Positions 1 to 5,904 are shown, counted from the first letter of the stretch. The stretch is 5,904 nt of DNA from Anaerolineaceae bacterium (GCA_017995665.1 JAGOIM010000100.1:1-5904), one strand, 5' to 3'. Numbers and translations are program-made. Notes: a model not told the origin generated them from the letters alone.

Positions 1-37
1 ACATCAGCGTTTTATCCTTATTCAGAAATTAAAACAT

Positions 38-41
38 GGAG
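38..41 (+). promoter_or_regulatory. Ribosome binding site that fixes the pstS start at 48
   Basis: GGAG lies six bases before the ATG at 48. The in-frame ATG at 36 has no Shine-Dalgarno-like sequence before it and itself overlaps this GGAG. Starting at 48 also gives a classic lipoprotein signal beginning MKKSLYL. This is the clearest ribosome binding site in the operon, which fits the need for more binding protein than permease. Confidence 0.75.
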
Positions 42-47
42 AAAAAA

Positions 48-908
48 ATGAAAAAATCCTTATATCTTGTTATCAGCGCATTACTTGCCATGACTTTATT
101 CGTCGGCTGCGCAACAAGCAATGCGAGCAACAACCAAGCAATCAGTGTTGTTTCTCGTGAAGATGGCAGTGGTACTCGTGGTGCCTTTATTGAACTTTTT
201 GGTATTGAAGTCAAAGGTGATGATGGTACTAAGAAAGATATGACCACCAAAGACGCCGTTATCGCCAACAAAACCGACGTCATGCTCACCAATGTCGCCA
301 ACGACCCAAATGCTATTGGTTACATTTCCCTCGGTTCTCTCAATGATTCTGTCAAAGCACTTCAGATTGACGGTGTAGTTGCCAGTGCTGCAAATGTGAA
401 AAACGGAACCTATCCCGTTGCCCGTCCTTTCAATATCGCCACCAAAGGTGATTTGGATGAGCTAACCGCAGATTTCATCAATTTTATTATGTCAAAAGAA
501 GGCCAGGATGTAGTTGCAGCAAGTTACATTGCTATTGATGAAAACGCCCCTGCTTTTACCTCAACCAAGCCGGCTGGCAAAATCACCGTCGCAGGCTCAT
601 CTTCTGTCACACCAATTATGGAAAAACTGAAAGAAGCTTATCTCGTGATTAATCCTGACGCTGCAATTGAAATCCAAATGACCGATTCTTCAGCCGGATT
701 AACCTCCGCAATGGAAGGCGTCGCTCAAATCGGTATGGCGAGCCGCGAACTCAAAGATAACGAATTGGCTGAGCTCAATGCCACTGCAATTGCAATGGAT
801 GGCATCGCAGTAATCGTCAACAATGAAAACACACTAACCGGTGCTACCAGCGAACAGATCAAAGCTATTTTCACCGGAGAAACCACCTCTTGGGGCGACA
901 TTAAATGA
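48..908 (+). CDS. pstS: Phosphate ABC transporter substrate-binding lipoprotein PstS, circularly permuted
   Basis: This is a 286-residue extracytoplasmic phosphate-binding protein that delivers phosphate to the PstCA channel. Residues 1-20 are a signal peptide (MKK, then a hydrophobic core) ending FVGC, so C21 is the likely lipidated residue; F at -3 is slightly off the usual lipobox. The domain order is unusual. Residues 32-158 match the usual C-terminal half: S36-REDGSGTRGA-F47, N88AIGYISLGSLND, R126PFNI, F143INFIMSKEGQ. R37, D39, S41, G42 and T43 correspond to the R-x-D-x-S-G-T phosphate ligands known from E. coli PstS. A linker at about 159-177 leads to the usual N-terminal half: K178ITVAGSSSVTP, D213SSAG, I228GMASREL, A249MDGIAVIVN, and I274FTG through the final residue K286. 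Both halves look complete, so the fold and binding site should be intact. An in-frame ATG at 36 would add four residues but lacks a ribosome binding site. The stop overlaps the pstC start by 4 nt. Confidence 0.93.
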   Translation: MKKSLYLVISALLAMTLFVGCATSNASNNQAISVVSREDGSGTRGAFIELFGIEVKGDDGTKKDMTTKDAVIANKTDVMLTNVANDPNAIGYISLGSLNDSVKALQIDGVVASAANVKNGTYPVARPFNIATKGDLDELTADFINFIMSKEGQDVVAASYIAIDENAPAFTSTKPAGKITVAGSSSVTPIMEKLKEAYLVINPDAAIEIQMTDSSAGLTSAMEGVAQIGMASRELKDNELAELNATAIAMDGIAVIVNNENTLTGATSEQIKAIFTGETTSWGDIK

Positions 909-1771
909 AAAAAGCTCGCTTGAGGGAATCCATCCTGCAAGCGGTTTTTATGGTATCAGCGCTCACTAGCATTCTTGCAGTAGCGCTGATTTCTGTTTTT
1001 TTGTTTGCATATGGTATTCCTGCTATCGCTGAAATTGGCCCTCTGAAATTTCTCTTAGGGCTCGAGTGGGCTCCGGTCGATACCCCACCATCTTTTGGAA
1101 TTCTGCCCATGATTCTTGGCAGCCTCTATGTTACCGCCGGTGCAATAATAATTGGTGTGCCTACCGGGGTATTGGCTGCAGTCTTTATGGCAAAAATCTG
1201 TCCAAAATCAATCTACAACCCACTTAAATCGGGGATTGACCTCTTGGCAGGCATCCCCTCGGTCATCTATGGCTTCTTCGGAATGGTTACGATTGTCCCG
1301 GCTGTCCGCAATATGTTTGGCGGAAATGGCAACAGCATCCTATCTGCTTCGATCTTGCTTGGGATGATGATTCTCCCAACCATCATTGGAATCACGGAGA
1401 GTTCTCTTCGTGCCGTGCCGGAGGAAACCTACGAAGGAGCGGTCGCTTTAGGTGCAAGTCACGAGCGGACGGTTTTCCGTGTCTTACTCCCTGCTGCTAA
1501 ATCCGGTGTCTTAACCGCAATTATTTTAGGAGTTGGCAGGGCAATTGGTGAGACGATGGCAGTCATTATGGTTGCAGGTAATCAAGCCCGTATGCCCGAT
1601 GGGCTCCTAAAAGGCATCCGTACGCTGACCGCCAACATTGTGCTTGAAATGGGCTATGCCGGACAAGGCTTGCATCGCGGAGCGCTAATTGCTACCGGTG
1701 TTGTTTTATTTGTCTTTATCCTAATCATCAATTTGAGTTTCTCTGTACTTAGAAAAAGAGGAGATAAATGA
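905..1771 (+). CDS. pstC: Phosphate ABC transporter permease PstC
   Basis: This 288-residue inner-membrane protein is one of the two channel subunits of the Pst phosphate importer. Hydrophobic segments lie near residues 13-37, 66-96, 111-134, 146-163, 201-224 and 260-282, consistent with six membrane spans. The cytoplasmic EAA loop that docks on PstB is clear: E177-GAVALGAS, then R192-VLLPAA, followed by G211-RAIGETMAV, a typical PstC/PstA signature. G116IPSVIYGFFG is the conserved permease segment before it. The length is normal for the family. The start overlaps the pstS stop as ATGA, and only a weak GGGG at 892-895 precedes it, so translation probably depends on coupling to pstS. It ends in an ATGA overlap with pstA. 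PstC rather than PstA is chosen from order and from the RIGETMAV-type segment. Confidence 0.95.
   Translation: MKKARLRESILQAVFMVSALTSILAVALISVFLFAYGIPAIAEIGPLKFLLGLEWAPVDTPPSFGILPMILGSLYVTAGAIIIGVPTGVLAAVFMAKICPKSIYNPLKSGIDLLAGIPSVIYGFFGMVTIVPAVRNMFGGNGNSILSASILLGMMILPTIIGITESSLRAVPEETYEGAVALGASHERTVFRVLLPAAKSGVLTAIILGVGRAIGETMAVIMVAGNQARMPDGLLKGIRTLTANIVLEMGYAGQGLHRGALIATGVVLFVFILIINLSFSVLRKRGDK
1758..1763 (+). promoter_or_regulatory. pstA ribosome binding site
   Basis: GAGGAG lies four bases before the pstA ATG at 1768, inside the last codons of pstC. It is a strong match to the 16S rRNA tail at a slightly short spacing. It supports the 1768 start and so the overlap with the pstC stop. Confidence 0.7.
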
Positions 1772-2664
1772 ACAAGACAATAGTGAAGCCTCCCCGGTCT
1801 TTTCGGGATTACGTAGAGCTTGTTCTTCAAGCTATTAAGCGCTTTTTTCGCAAGGTTGAAGATTTTGTCTTGCCAATTGCTCCTTGGCTGGCAGCCGGAC
1901 TAACTTTTGGAGTATTAATCTTTTTGGTTGGGCACATTTTGATAAATGGAATTCCTTTTATCACCCCTTCCCTCTTTTCGCTTGAATATAACTCTGACAA
2001 TGTTTCCTTGCTGCCCGCTTTTATAACAACCATTATCATGGTCTTTTTATCCCTCTTGATTGCCGCACCGCTGGGGCTCTTTACCGCTATTTATCTGGTT
2101 GAATATGCTCAACGTGGCAATCGATTGGTGCGGGTGGTTCGGACTACTGTTGAGACATTATCAGGAATCCCATCGATTGTCTATGGGCTTTTTGGATCGC
2201 TTTTCTTTGTCGGTTGGTTGGGTTGGGGCTACTCGGTTTTGGCCGGAACCTTCACCCTTTCTATCATGATTCTTCCCCTGGTTATGCGTACTGCCGAAGA
2301 AAGCTTAAAATCTGTGCCGGACAGCTTTCGAGAGGGTTCTTTTGCCTTAGGAGCAGGGAAGTTGCGAACAATTTTTCGAATTTTATTACCTGCTGCCATG
2401 CCCGGCATTTTGTCGGGCATCATTTTGGCAATGGGACGTATTGTTGGGGAAACCGCAGCATTGATTTATACCGCCGGAACAGTGGCTCAAATTCCCACAA
2501 GCTTGTTTAATTCCGGGCGAACGCTTGCAATTCACATGTGGGCACTTTCGAGTGAGGCGCTCCATACCGGTCAAGCTTACGCCACAGCAGTTGTTTTACT
2601 TGTTTTGGTTATAGGAATCAACCTCCTTTCAGCAGCATTGGCAAAGAAAATTACAAAGGTTTAA
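1768..2664 (+). CDS. pstA: Phosphate ABC transporter permease PstA
   Basis: This 298-residue inner-membrane protein is the second channel subunit of the Pst importer and pairs with PstC. A charged, probably cytoplasmic N-terminal stretch of about 35 residues (rich in K, R and aromatics) precedes the first membrane segment at about 38-60. Further segments lie near 82-111, 131-150, 156-173, 210-235 and 268-291. G133IPSIVYGLFGS and the EAA loop E189-GSFALGAG, then R204-ILLPAAMPG, are diagnostic, followed by G223RIVGETAALIYTAG, the usual PstA form. The start overlaps pstC by 4 nt and has a strong ribosome binding site. No in-frame ATG follows until codon 91, inside a membrane segment, so the longer N-terminus is probably real. 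A strong hairpin (2398-2420) lies within the coding sequence just after the EAA loop. Confidence 0.95.
   Translation: MNKTIVKPPRSFRDYVELVLQAIKRFFRKVEDFVLPIAPWLAAGLTFGVLIFLVGHILINGIPFITPSLFSLEYNSDNVSLLPAFITTIIMVFLSLLIAAPLGLFTAIYLVEYAQRGNRLVRVVRTTVETLSGIPSIVYGLFGSLFFVGWLGWGYSVLAGTFTLSIMILPLVMRTAEESLKSVPDSFREGSFALGAGKLRTIFRILLPAAMPGILSGIILAMGRIVGETAALIYTAGTVAQIPTSLFNSGRTLAIHMWALSSEALHTGQAYATAVVLLVLVIGINLLSAALAKKITKV
2398..2420 (+). other. Potential RNA hairpin inside pstA
   Basis: ATGCCCGGCA at 2398-2407 pairs with TGTCGGGCAT at 2411-2420 around a TTT loop. This gives ten consecutive pairs including one G-U. It is fully coding (MPGILSG region of PstA) and no uninterrupted T tract follows, so it is not a standard terminator. 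It could slow degradation or ribosomes, or be a chance result of codon choice. Structure is read directly; any function is speculative. Confidence 0.3.
2655..2659 (+). promoter_or_regulatory. Ribosome binding site supporting the GTG start of pstB
   Basis: AAAGG lies eight bases before GTG at 2668, within the last codons of pstA. It supports the non-ATG start, which gives an N-terminus (MEKIKIENIELWY) aligned with the usual PstB beginning. The next in-frame ATG (codon 24) would remove the first beta strand of the nucleotide-binding domain. Confidence 0.6.
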
Positions 2665-2667
2665 TTT

Positions 2668-3417
2668 GTGGAAAAAATAAAAATTGAGAATATAGAATTA
2701 TGGTATAGTGCTTTCAAAGCATTGCATGGCATCAATATGTCCATTCAAGCCAACGAAATCACTGCTCTGATCGGACCTTCCGGTTGCGGAAAATCGACAC
2801 TTTTAAAATGTCTGAACCGCTTGAACGACCTGATTGAAGGCTGCAAAGTTACCGGGAAAATCCTGCTGGATGGCGAGGATATTTACGCCAATAACAACGT
2901 AAACTTACTCAGAAAACGGGTTGGTATGGTTTTTCAAAAACCGAATCCCTTCCCGATGAGTATTTATGACAACATCGCCTTTGGTCCCCGAACGCATGGG
3001 GTTAATTCTCGTCTCTTATTGGATGAAATTGTTGAAACCTCGTTGAAGAATGCCGCGCTATGGGATGAGACCAAAGACCGCTTGAAGAAAAGCGCTCTCT
3101 CGCTTTCAGGTGGTCAGCAACAACGCCTCTGCATCGCTCGCGCTTTGGCGGTTGAACCGGAAGTCTTATTGATGGATGAACCTACTTCGGCTCTTGATCC
3201 GATCTCAACCTCAAAAATTGAAGATTTGATGGCTGATTTGAAAAAGAAATATACCGTCGTGATTGTGACTCATAATATGCAACAAGCAAGCCGCATATCT
3301 GATAAAACAGCTTTTTTCTTGCTCGGTGAAATGATAGAATATGGAGTAACAGAGCAAATTTTCTCTATGCCCAAAGACAGTCGGACAGAAGACTATATTA
3401 CCGGGAGGTTTGGATAA
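2668..3417 (+). CDS. pstB: Phosphate ABC transporter ATP-binding protein PstB
   Basis: This 249-residue cytoplasmic ATPase powers phosphate import as a dimer bound to the EAA loops of PstC and PstA. All ABC motifs are intact: Walker A G36PSGCGKST44, Q-loop Q90 (GMVFQKPNPFP, the PstB-typical form), signature L146SGGQQQR153, Walker B E165VLLMDEP172 with catalytic E171, D-loop S174ALD177, and switch histidine H202. The N50RLNDL and the SMPKDSRTEDYITGRFG-type ending are characteristic of PstB rather than other ABC ATPases, and the length is standard. It starts with GTG, three bases after the pstA stop. Its TAA shares one base with the phoU ATG. Placement between the permease genes and phoU is the usual Pst order. 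Confidence 0.97.
   Translation: MEKIKIENIELWYSAFKALHGINMSIQANEITALIGPSGCGKSTLLKCLNRLNDLIEGCKVTGKILLDGEDIYANNNVNLLRKRVGMVFQKPNPFPMSIYDNIAFGPRTHGVNSRLLLDEIVETSLKNAALWDETKDRLKKSALSLSGGQQQRLCIARALAVEPEVLLMDEPTSALDPISTSKIEDLMADLKKKYTVVIVTHNMQQASRISDKTAFFLLGEMIEYGVTEQIFSMPKDSRTEDYITGRFG
3403..3408 (+). promoter_or_regulatory. phoU ribosome binding site
   Basis: GGGAGG lies eight bases before the phoU ATG at 3417, inside the final codons of pstB. Strength and spacing are near ideal. It suggests phoU is translated well on its own as well as by coupling through the TAATG overlap. Confidence 0.7.
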
Positions 3418-4082
3418 TGCGAAGACAATTTGACCAACAGTTGGACGAACTCAACACCATGCTAATTGAAATGGGCATGATGGTTGAATCTGCCATTGCC
3501 TCCTCAATCGAAGCTCTGGAAAAACAAGACCCCAAGCTTGCCCGGCAGGCGATTTTTGCTGATAACAAAATTGACCAAAAGGAAAGGGATATTGAAGCGC
3601 TTTGTCTAAAGCTCTTGCTTCAACAACAACCGGTAGCGAAAGATTTACGTCTGATCTCTGCCGCCCTTAAGATGATTACTGACATGGAGCGAATTGGTGA
3701 CCAGGCTTCTGACATCAGTGAAATTTCTATTTATCTGATGAATTCCACCTTGATCCTAAACCTTGAACACATTCCCCAGATGGCAAAAACAACTGCCAGG
3801 ATGGTCACACAAAGCATTGATGCTTTTGTCAAAAAAGATCTTGCCCTTGCCTTTGCAGTCATTGAATCTGATGATGAGGTTGACCGGCTTTTCGACGTTG
3901 TCAAGAACGACCTGATTCAACTGATTGCTGCTGACAGTCGAAATGGCGAGCAAGCCATTGACCTGCTAATGATTACCAAATACCTGGAACGAATCGGCGA
4001 TCATGCCACTAATATTGCGGAATGGGTGGTGTTTTCAATTACCGGGAAACATAACAAAGCCGAGGAAATGGCTGACGAATAA
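3417..4082 (+). CDS. phoU: Phosphate signalling regulator PhoU
   Basis: This is a 221-residue cytoplasmic, all-helical protein that, in characterised relatives, links the Pst transporter to the PhoR kinase and damps the Pho response when phosphate is plentiful. It shows the two tandem PhoU repeats expected. The first repeat (about 10-105) ends in E91RIGDQASDI100 and the second (about 115-205) in E191RIGDHATNI200. These E/D-rich metal-binding motifs are both complete. The opening MRRQFDQQLDELNTMLIEMG is typical, and V73AKDLRLI is the conserved segment before the first motif. Length is normal and no membrane or DNA-binding segment is visible. It overlaps pstB and the response-regulator gene by one base each (TAATG), placing it between transporter and sensor genes, as its coupling role would suggest. 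Confidence 0.95.
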   Translation: MRRQFDQQLDELNTMLIEMGMMVESAIASSIEALEKQDPKLARQAIFADNKIDQKERDIEALCLKLLLQQQPVAKDLRLISAALKMITDMERIGDQASDISEISIYLMNSTLILNLEHIPQMAKTTARMVTQSIDAFVKKDLALAFAVIESDDEVDRLFDVVKNDLIQLIAADSRNGEQAIDLLMITKYLERIGDHATNIAEWVVFSITGKHNKAEEMADE

Positions 4083-4789
4083 TGCGTACGATTTTTATTG
4101 TTGAAGACGATGAAGATATCCGCGAATTGATCGCTTATGCTCTTGAAAATGCTGGTTTTGCCAGCCGTCCTTTCGAAGATGGATTCTCCTTTTTTCTTGC
4201 TTTGCAAGAGACTTCAAGCATCCCAGATCTTGTTTTGTTGGATATCATGCTGCCCGGAATGGCAATTCCCGGAGCAGAGGGGCAAGACGGGCTCTCGATT
4301 TTAAAAAAATTAAGAAGCCAGCCCCTCTATAAGAATCTTCCCATCATCATGCTAACCGCCAAAGGCAGCGAAGCAGACAAGGTGAAAGGTTTGAATCTTG
4401 GCGCGGATGATTACATTGCCAAGCCCTTTGGCGTGACCGAGTTAATTGCCCGAATCAATGCGCTTTTACGCCGAACAGCACCATCTTCTGAAGAGAAAAC
4501 TATTCTGAATTTCAAAACGCTAAGCCTCAACACTGAAAAACACTTGGTGATGGTCGACGAAAAGATTATCAATTTAACTTTTTTGGAGTTTGAGTTGCTC
4601 CACTACCTTTTGTTGAATGCTGAATTAGTTTTGAGTCGTGAAAAATTGACCGCAGAAGTCTGGGGTTATGATTTTTTGGGCGAAAGCCGAACCGTGGATA
4701 TGCATATCAAATCTTTGCGCAAAAAACTGGGGCCGGCTGGGAGCTTTATTAAAACTATTCGCAGCGTTGGATACAAAATCGGTGAATAA
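4082..4789 (+). CDS. phoB: OmpR-family phosphate response regulator (PhoB/PhoP type)
   Basis: This 235-residue transcription factor has an N-terminal receiver (about 1-130) and a C-terminal winged-helix DNA-binding domain (about 138-235). Receiver residues are all present: acidic pocket E8-D9-D10, phospho-acceptor D54 in VLLDIMLPGM, T92 in MLTAKG, and K114 in DDYIAKPF. The winged-helix part shows L165TFLEFELLHYL, S185REKLTAEVWGYDF, the recognition helix region R203TVDMHIKSLRKKLG, and the wing I226RSVGYKI. The oddity is about eight extra residues, A61-Q68, between LPGM and DGLSILKKLR, where the family normally runs LPGMDGL. Only a distant GAGGAA (4062-4067, 14 bases away) precedes the ATG, so translation is probably coupled to phoU. 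Assignment to phosphate control rests on its place between phoU and a PhoR-like kinase; phoP would be an equally valid symbol. Confidence 0.9.
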   Translation: MRTIFIVEDDEDIRELIAYALENAGFASRPFEDGFSFFLALQETSSIPDLVLLDIMLPGMAIPGAEGQDGLSILKKLRSQPLYKNLPIIMLTAKGSEADKVKGLNLGADDYIAKPFGVTELIARINALLRRTAPSSEEKTILNFKTLSLNTEKHLVMVDEKIINLTFLEFELLHYLLLNAELVLSREKLTAEVWGYDFLGESRTVDMHIKSLRKKLGPAGSFIKTIRSVGYKIGE

Positions 4790-5904
4790 ATGAATAAAAG
4801 AATTTTTCGGTATATGAGTTTGGTTTTTCTCTTGAGTCTGACAATCTTTTCCATTCTATTAGGTTTAAGTTTTTCTCAACAATTTAGCAACCAAATTAAT
4901 GAAAGCCTAAGAAACTTGCGTGTTTCGATAATTGACGACACGGGTAAGCTGCTTTTTGACAATTTGGTAGATCCATTGCCAGAGGAAAACCATCTTGACC
5001 GGCCTGAAGTTGCTGAGGCACTGAAAAATAACAGCGGCGAAAGTGAACGCTTTTCGACCACATTGGATGAAAAGACTTGGTATTATGCTTTAAGACTGCC
5101 AGATGGAAACATCCTGCGGCTGGCATTGACCGCTCAAACCGTGCGCGGCTTGGTTTCGGAATTTATTCCGGTTTTAATCCTTTGTCTGATAATCTCCAGC
5201 CTTTTGGCTTTTCTGCTTGCCCGGCTTCTGACCAAAAAATTGGTTGCCCCAATCAACAACCTCGATTTAAATCATTTGGAATTAAATGAATACGATGAAC
5301 TTCTGCCTTTAATCAAGAAAATCGAAACACAGAAACAAGAACTCTCCGGTCAGCTGACTGAAATTGAAAGCCGCTCTTCAACCATCAACGCCGTAACAAG
5401 CAACATGCAGGAAGGCTTGCTAATGATTAATCCCGAGGGGAAGGTCTTGCTGGCAAATGAAAGTGTTCTGAAGATTTTAGGCATAACCGAAGCAGTTGGC
5501 AAGCATGTGATTGAAATCTGTCGCATTCCGGTATTTTTGGAAAATGTAGAGGCTTGCCTGACTGGAGAAAAACGAGAAAGCCTCATTCAATTTGAGGACC
5601 ATTTTTATAACATTCTCTATAATCCGGTCCACGACGGAGACATTCTAAAAGGCGCAGTTCTTCTCTTTATCGATGTCTCAGAACGCTATGCGGCTGAAAA
5701 TCATCGCAAAGAATTTTCTGCTAATGTGTCACATGAACTCAAAACCCCCATCACATCGATTGCCGCCTATTCGGAAATGATTGCCAATGGTGCAGTAAAA
5801 GAAGAAGACGTCCAACCCTTTGCAGAAAAAATTAATAATCAAGCCAAGCGTCTGATTGAAATTATCAACGACATTATCAAACTTTCTGAATTTGATGAGG
5901 GAGA
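4790..5904 (+). CDS. phoR: PhoR-type sensor histidine kinase, 3' end outside window
   Basis: This is the first 371 residues of a membrane sensor kinase; no stop occurs before the window ends. Membrane segment 1 spans about 9-29. A compact extracytoplasmic region, 30-124, follows (S46IIDDTGKLLFDN, N67HLDRPEVAEAL, D105GNILRLALT) and resembles a single Cache/PDC-like fold. Membrane segment 2 spans about 125-147. A short linker (A153PINNLDL) and a likely coiled coil (about 172-200) replace a clear HAMP domain. A PAS domain lies at about 199-300 (MQEGLLMINPEGKVLLANES). The dimerisation/phosphotransfer domain begins near 305, with H315 in the H-box S314HELKTP320. The window ends within the second helix of that domain (LIEIINDIIKLSEFDEG), so the ATP-binding domain must lie downstream. 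The ATG follows the preceding TAA directly with a weak GGTGA at 4781-4785. It probably autophosphorylates and passes phosphate to D54 of the adjacent regulator. Confidence 0.92.
   Translation, partial: MNKRIFRYMSLVFLLSLTIFSILLGLSFSQQFSNQINESLRNLRVSIIDDTGKLLFDNLVDPLPEENHLDRPEVAEALKNNSGESERFSTTLDEKTWYYALRLPDGNILRLALTAQTVRGLVSEFIPVLILCLIISSLLAFLLARLLTKKLVAPINNLDLNHLELNEYDELLPLIKKIETQKQELSGQLTEIESRSSTINAVTSNMQEGLLMINPEGKVLLANESVLKILGITEAVGKHVIEICRIPVFLENVEACLTGEKRESLIQFEDHFYNILYNPVHDGDILKGAVLLFIDVSERYAAENHRKEFSANVSHELKTPITSIAAYSEMIANGAVKEEDVQPFAEKINNQAKRLIEIINDIIKLSEFDEG

Noticed and set aside
36..47. In-frame ATG at 36 as the pstS start
   Set aside because: It has no ribosome binding site and overlaps the GGAG that is ideally spaced for the ATG at 48; starting at 48 gives a cleaner signal peptide.
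1..47. Promoter or Pho box upstream of pstS
   Set aside because: I could not find convincing -35/-10 elements or repeated TTAACA/CTGTNA-like boxes in these few bases; the promoter is probably further upstream, outside the window.
29..301. Open frame of 90 codons on the minus strand opposite pstS
   Set aside because: It is antisense to a clearly coding gene, has no ribosome binding site or recognisable motif, and its sequence reads as the reverse of PstS codons.
48..908. PstS as a truncated pseudogene or fusion of two broken copies
   Set aside because: Signal peptide, both ligand-bearing halves and linker sit in one uninterrupted frame with a good ribosome binding site and coupled downstream gene, which fits an intact permuted protein better than decay.
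2214..2510. 98-codon alternative-frame open stretch within pstA
   Set aside because: It lies wholly within conserved pstA sequence in another frame and encodes a low-plausibility Cys/His/Arg-rich peptide with no family resemblance.
4151..4165. GCTGG-TTTTG-CCAGC small inverted repeat in the response-regulator gene
   Set aside because: Only five pairs, coding, and expected by chance at this length; not a terminator or operator.
5077..5289. 70-codon plus-strand open stretch and a minus-strand one at 5350-5586 in the region after the response regulator
   Set aside because: The real gene here is phoR from 4790, which is continuously open to the window edge with all kinase motifs; these are out-of-frame shadows.
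1..5904. CRISPR array, tRNA/rRNA, insertion sequence, riboswitch or attachment site
   Set aside because: No spaced direct repeats, transposase motifs, terminal inverted repeats or RNA-gene signatures were seen; nearly all bases are accounted for by seven genes.

Overview
The window carries one dense, single-strand (+) phosphate-uptake and phosphate-sensing operon: pstS, pstC, pstA, pstB, phoU, an OmpR-family response regulator (phoB/phoP type) and the first two thirds of its PhoR-type sensor kinase, which runs off the right edge. Gene order, moderate-to-low GC, purine-rich Shine-Dalgarno sites, a lipoprotein-type PstS and the style of the proteins all suggest a Bacillota (Clostridia-like) bacterium. 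This assignment comes from sequence character, not a search, and I cannot name a genus.

Layout: 1-47 is a short upstream stretch containing the pstS ribosome binding site; 48-908 pstS; 905-1771 pstC; 1768-2664 pstA; 2668-3417 pstB (GTG start); 3417-4082 phoU; 4082-4789 response regulator; 4790-5904 phoR, open at the end. Neighbouring genes overlap by 4 nt (ATGA, twice) or 1 nt (TAATG, twice), or are separated by 0-3 nt. There is no room for internal promoters or terminators between genes, so the seven genes are very probably one co-transcribed, translationally coupled unit. No stretch over 50 bases lacks a gene.

How the parts work together: the lipid-anchored PstS captures phosphate outside the membrane, PstC and PstA form the channel, PstB hydrolyses ATP, PhoU links transporter state to the sensor, and PhoR/response regulator control transcription. 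Placing the regulators at the end of the transporter operon implies co-production of sensor and transporter, and probably autoregulation.

The most striking observation is that PstS is circularly permuted. Right after the lipoprotein signal it begins with the block that is normally the second half of PstS (SREDGSGTRGAF phosphate-binding loop, then NAIGYISLGSL and FINFIMSKEG). It then continues through a short linker into the block that normally forms the first half (KITVAGSSSVTP, IGMASREL, AMDGIAVIVN, IFTGETTSWGDIK). It stops exactly where a standard PstS would pass into the loop now at its N-terminus. A second oddity is an apparent 8-residue insert just after the phospho-acceptor aspartate region of the response regulator. 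Lesser points are a direct pstS-pstC overlap with no intergenic processing region, a strong hairpin inside pstA, and a sensor kinase with a compact extracytoplasmic domain and no clear HAMP domain.
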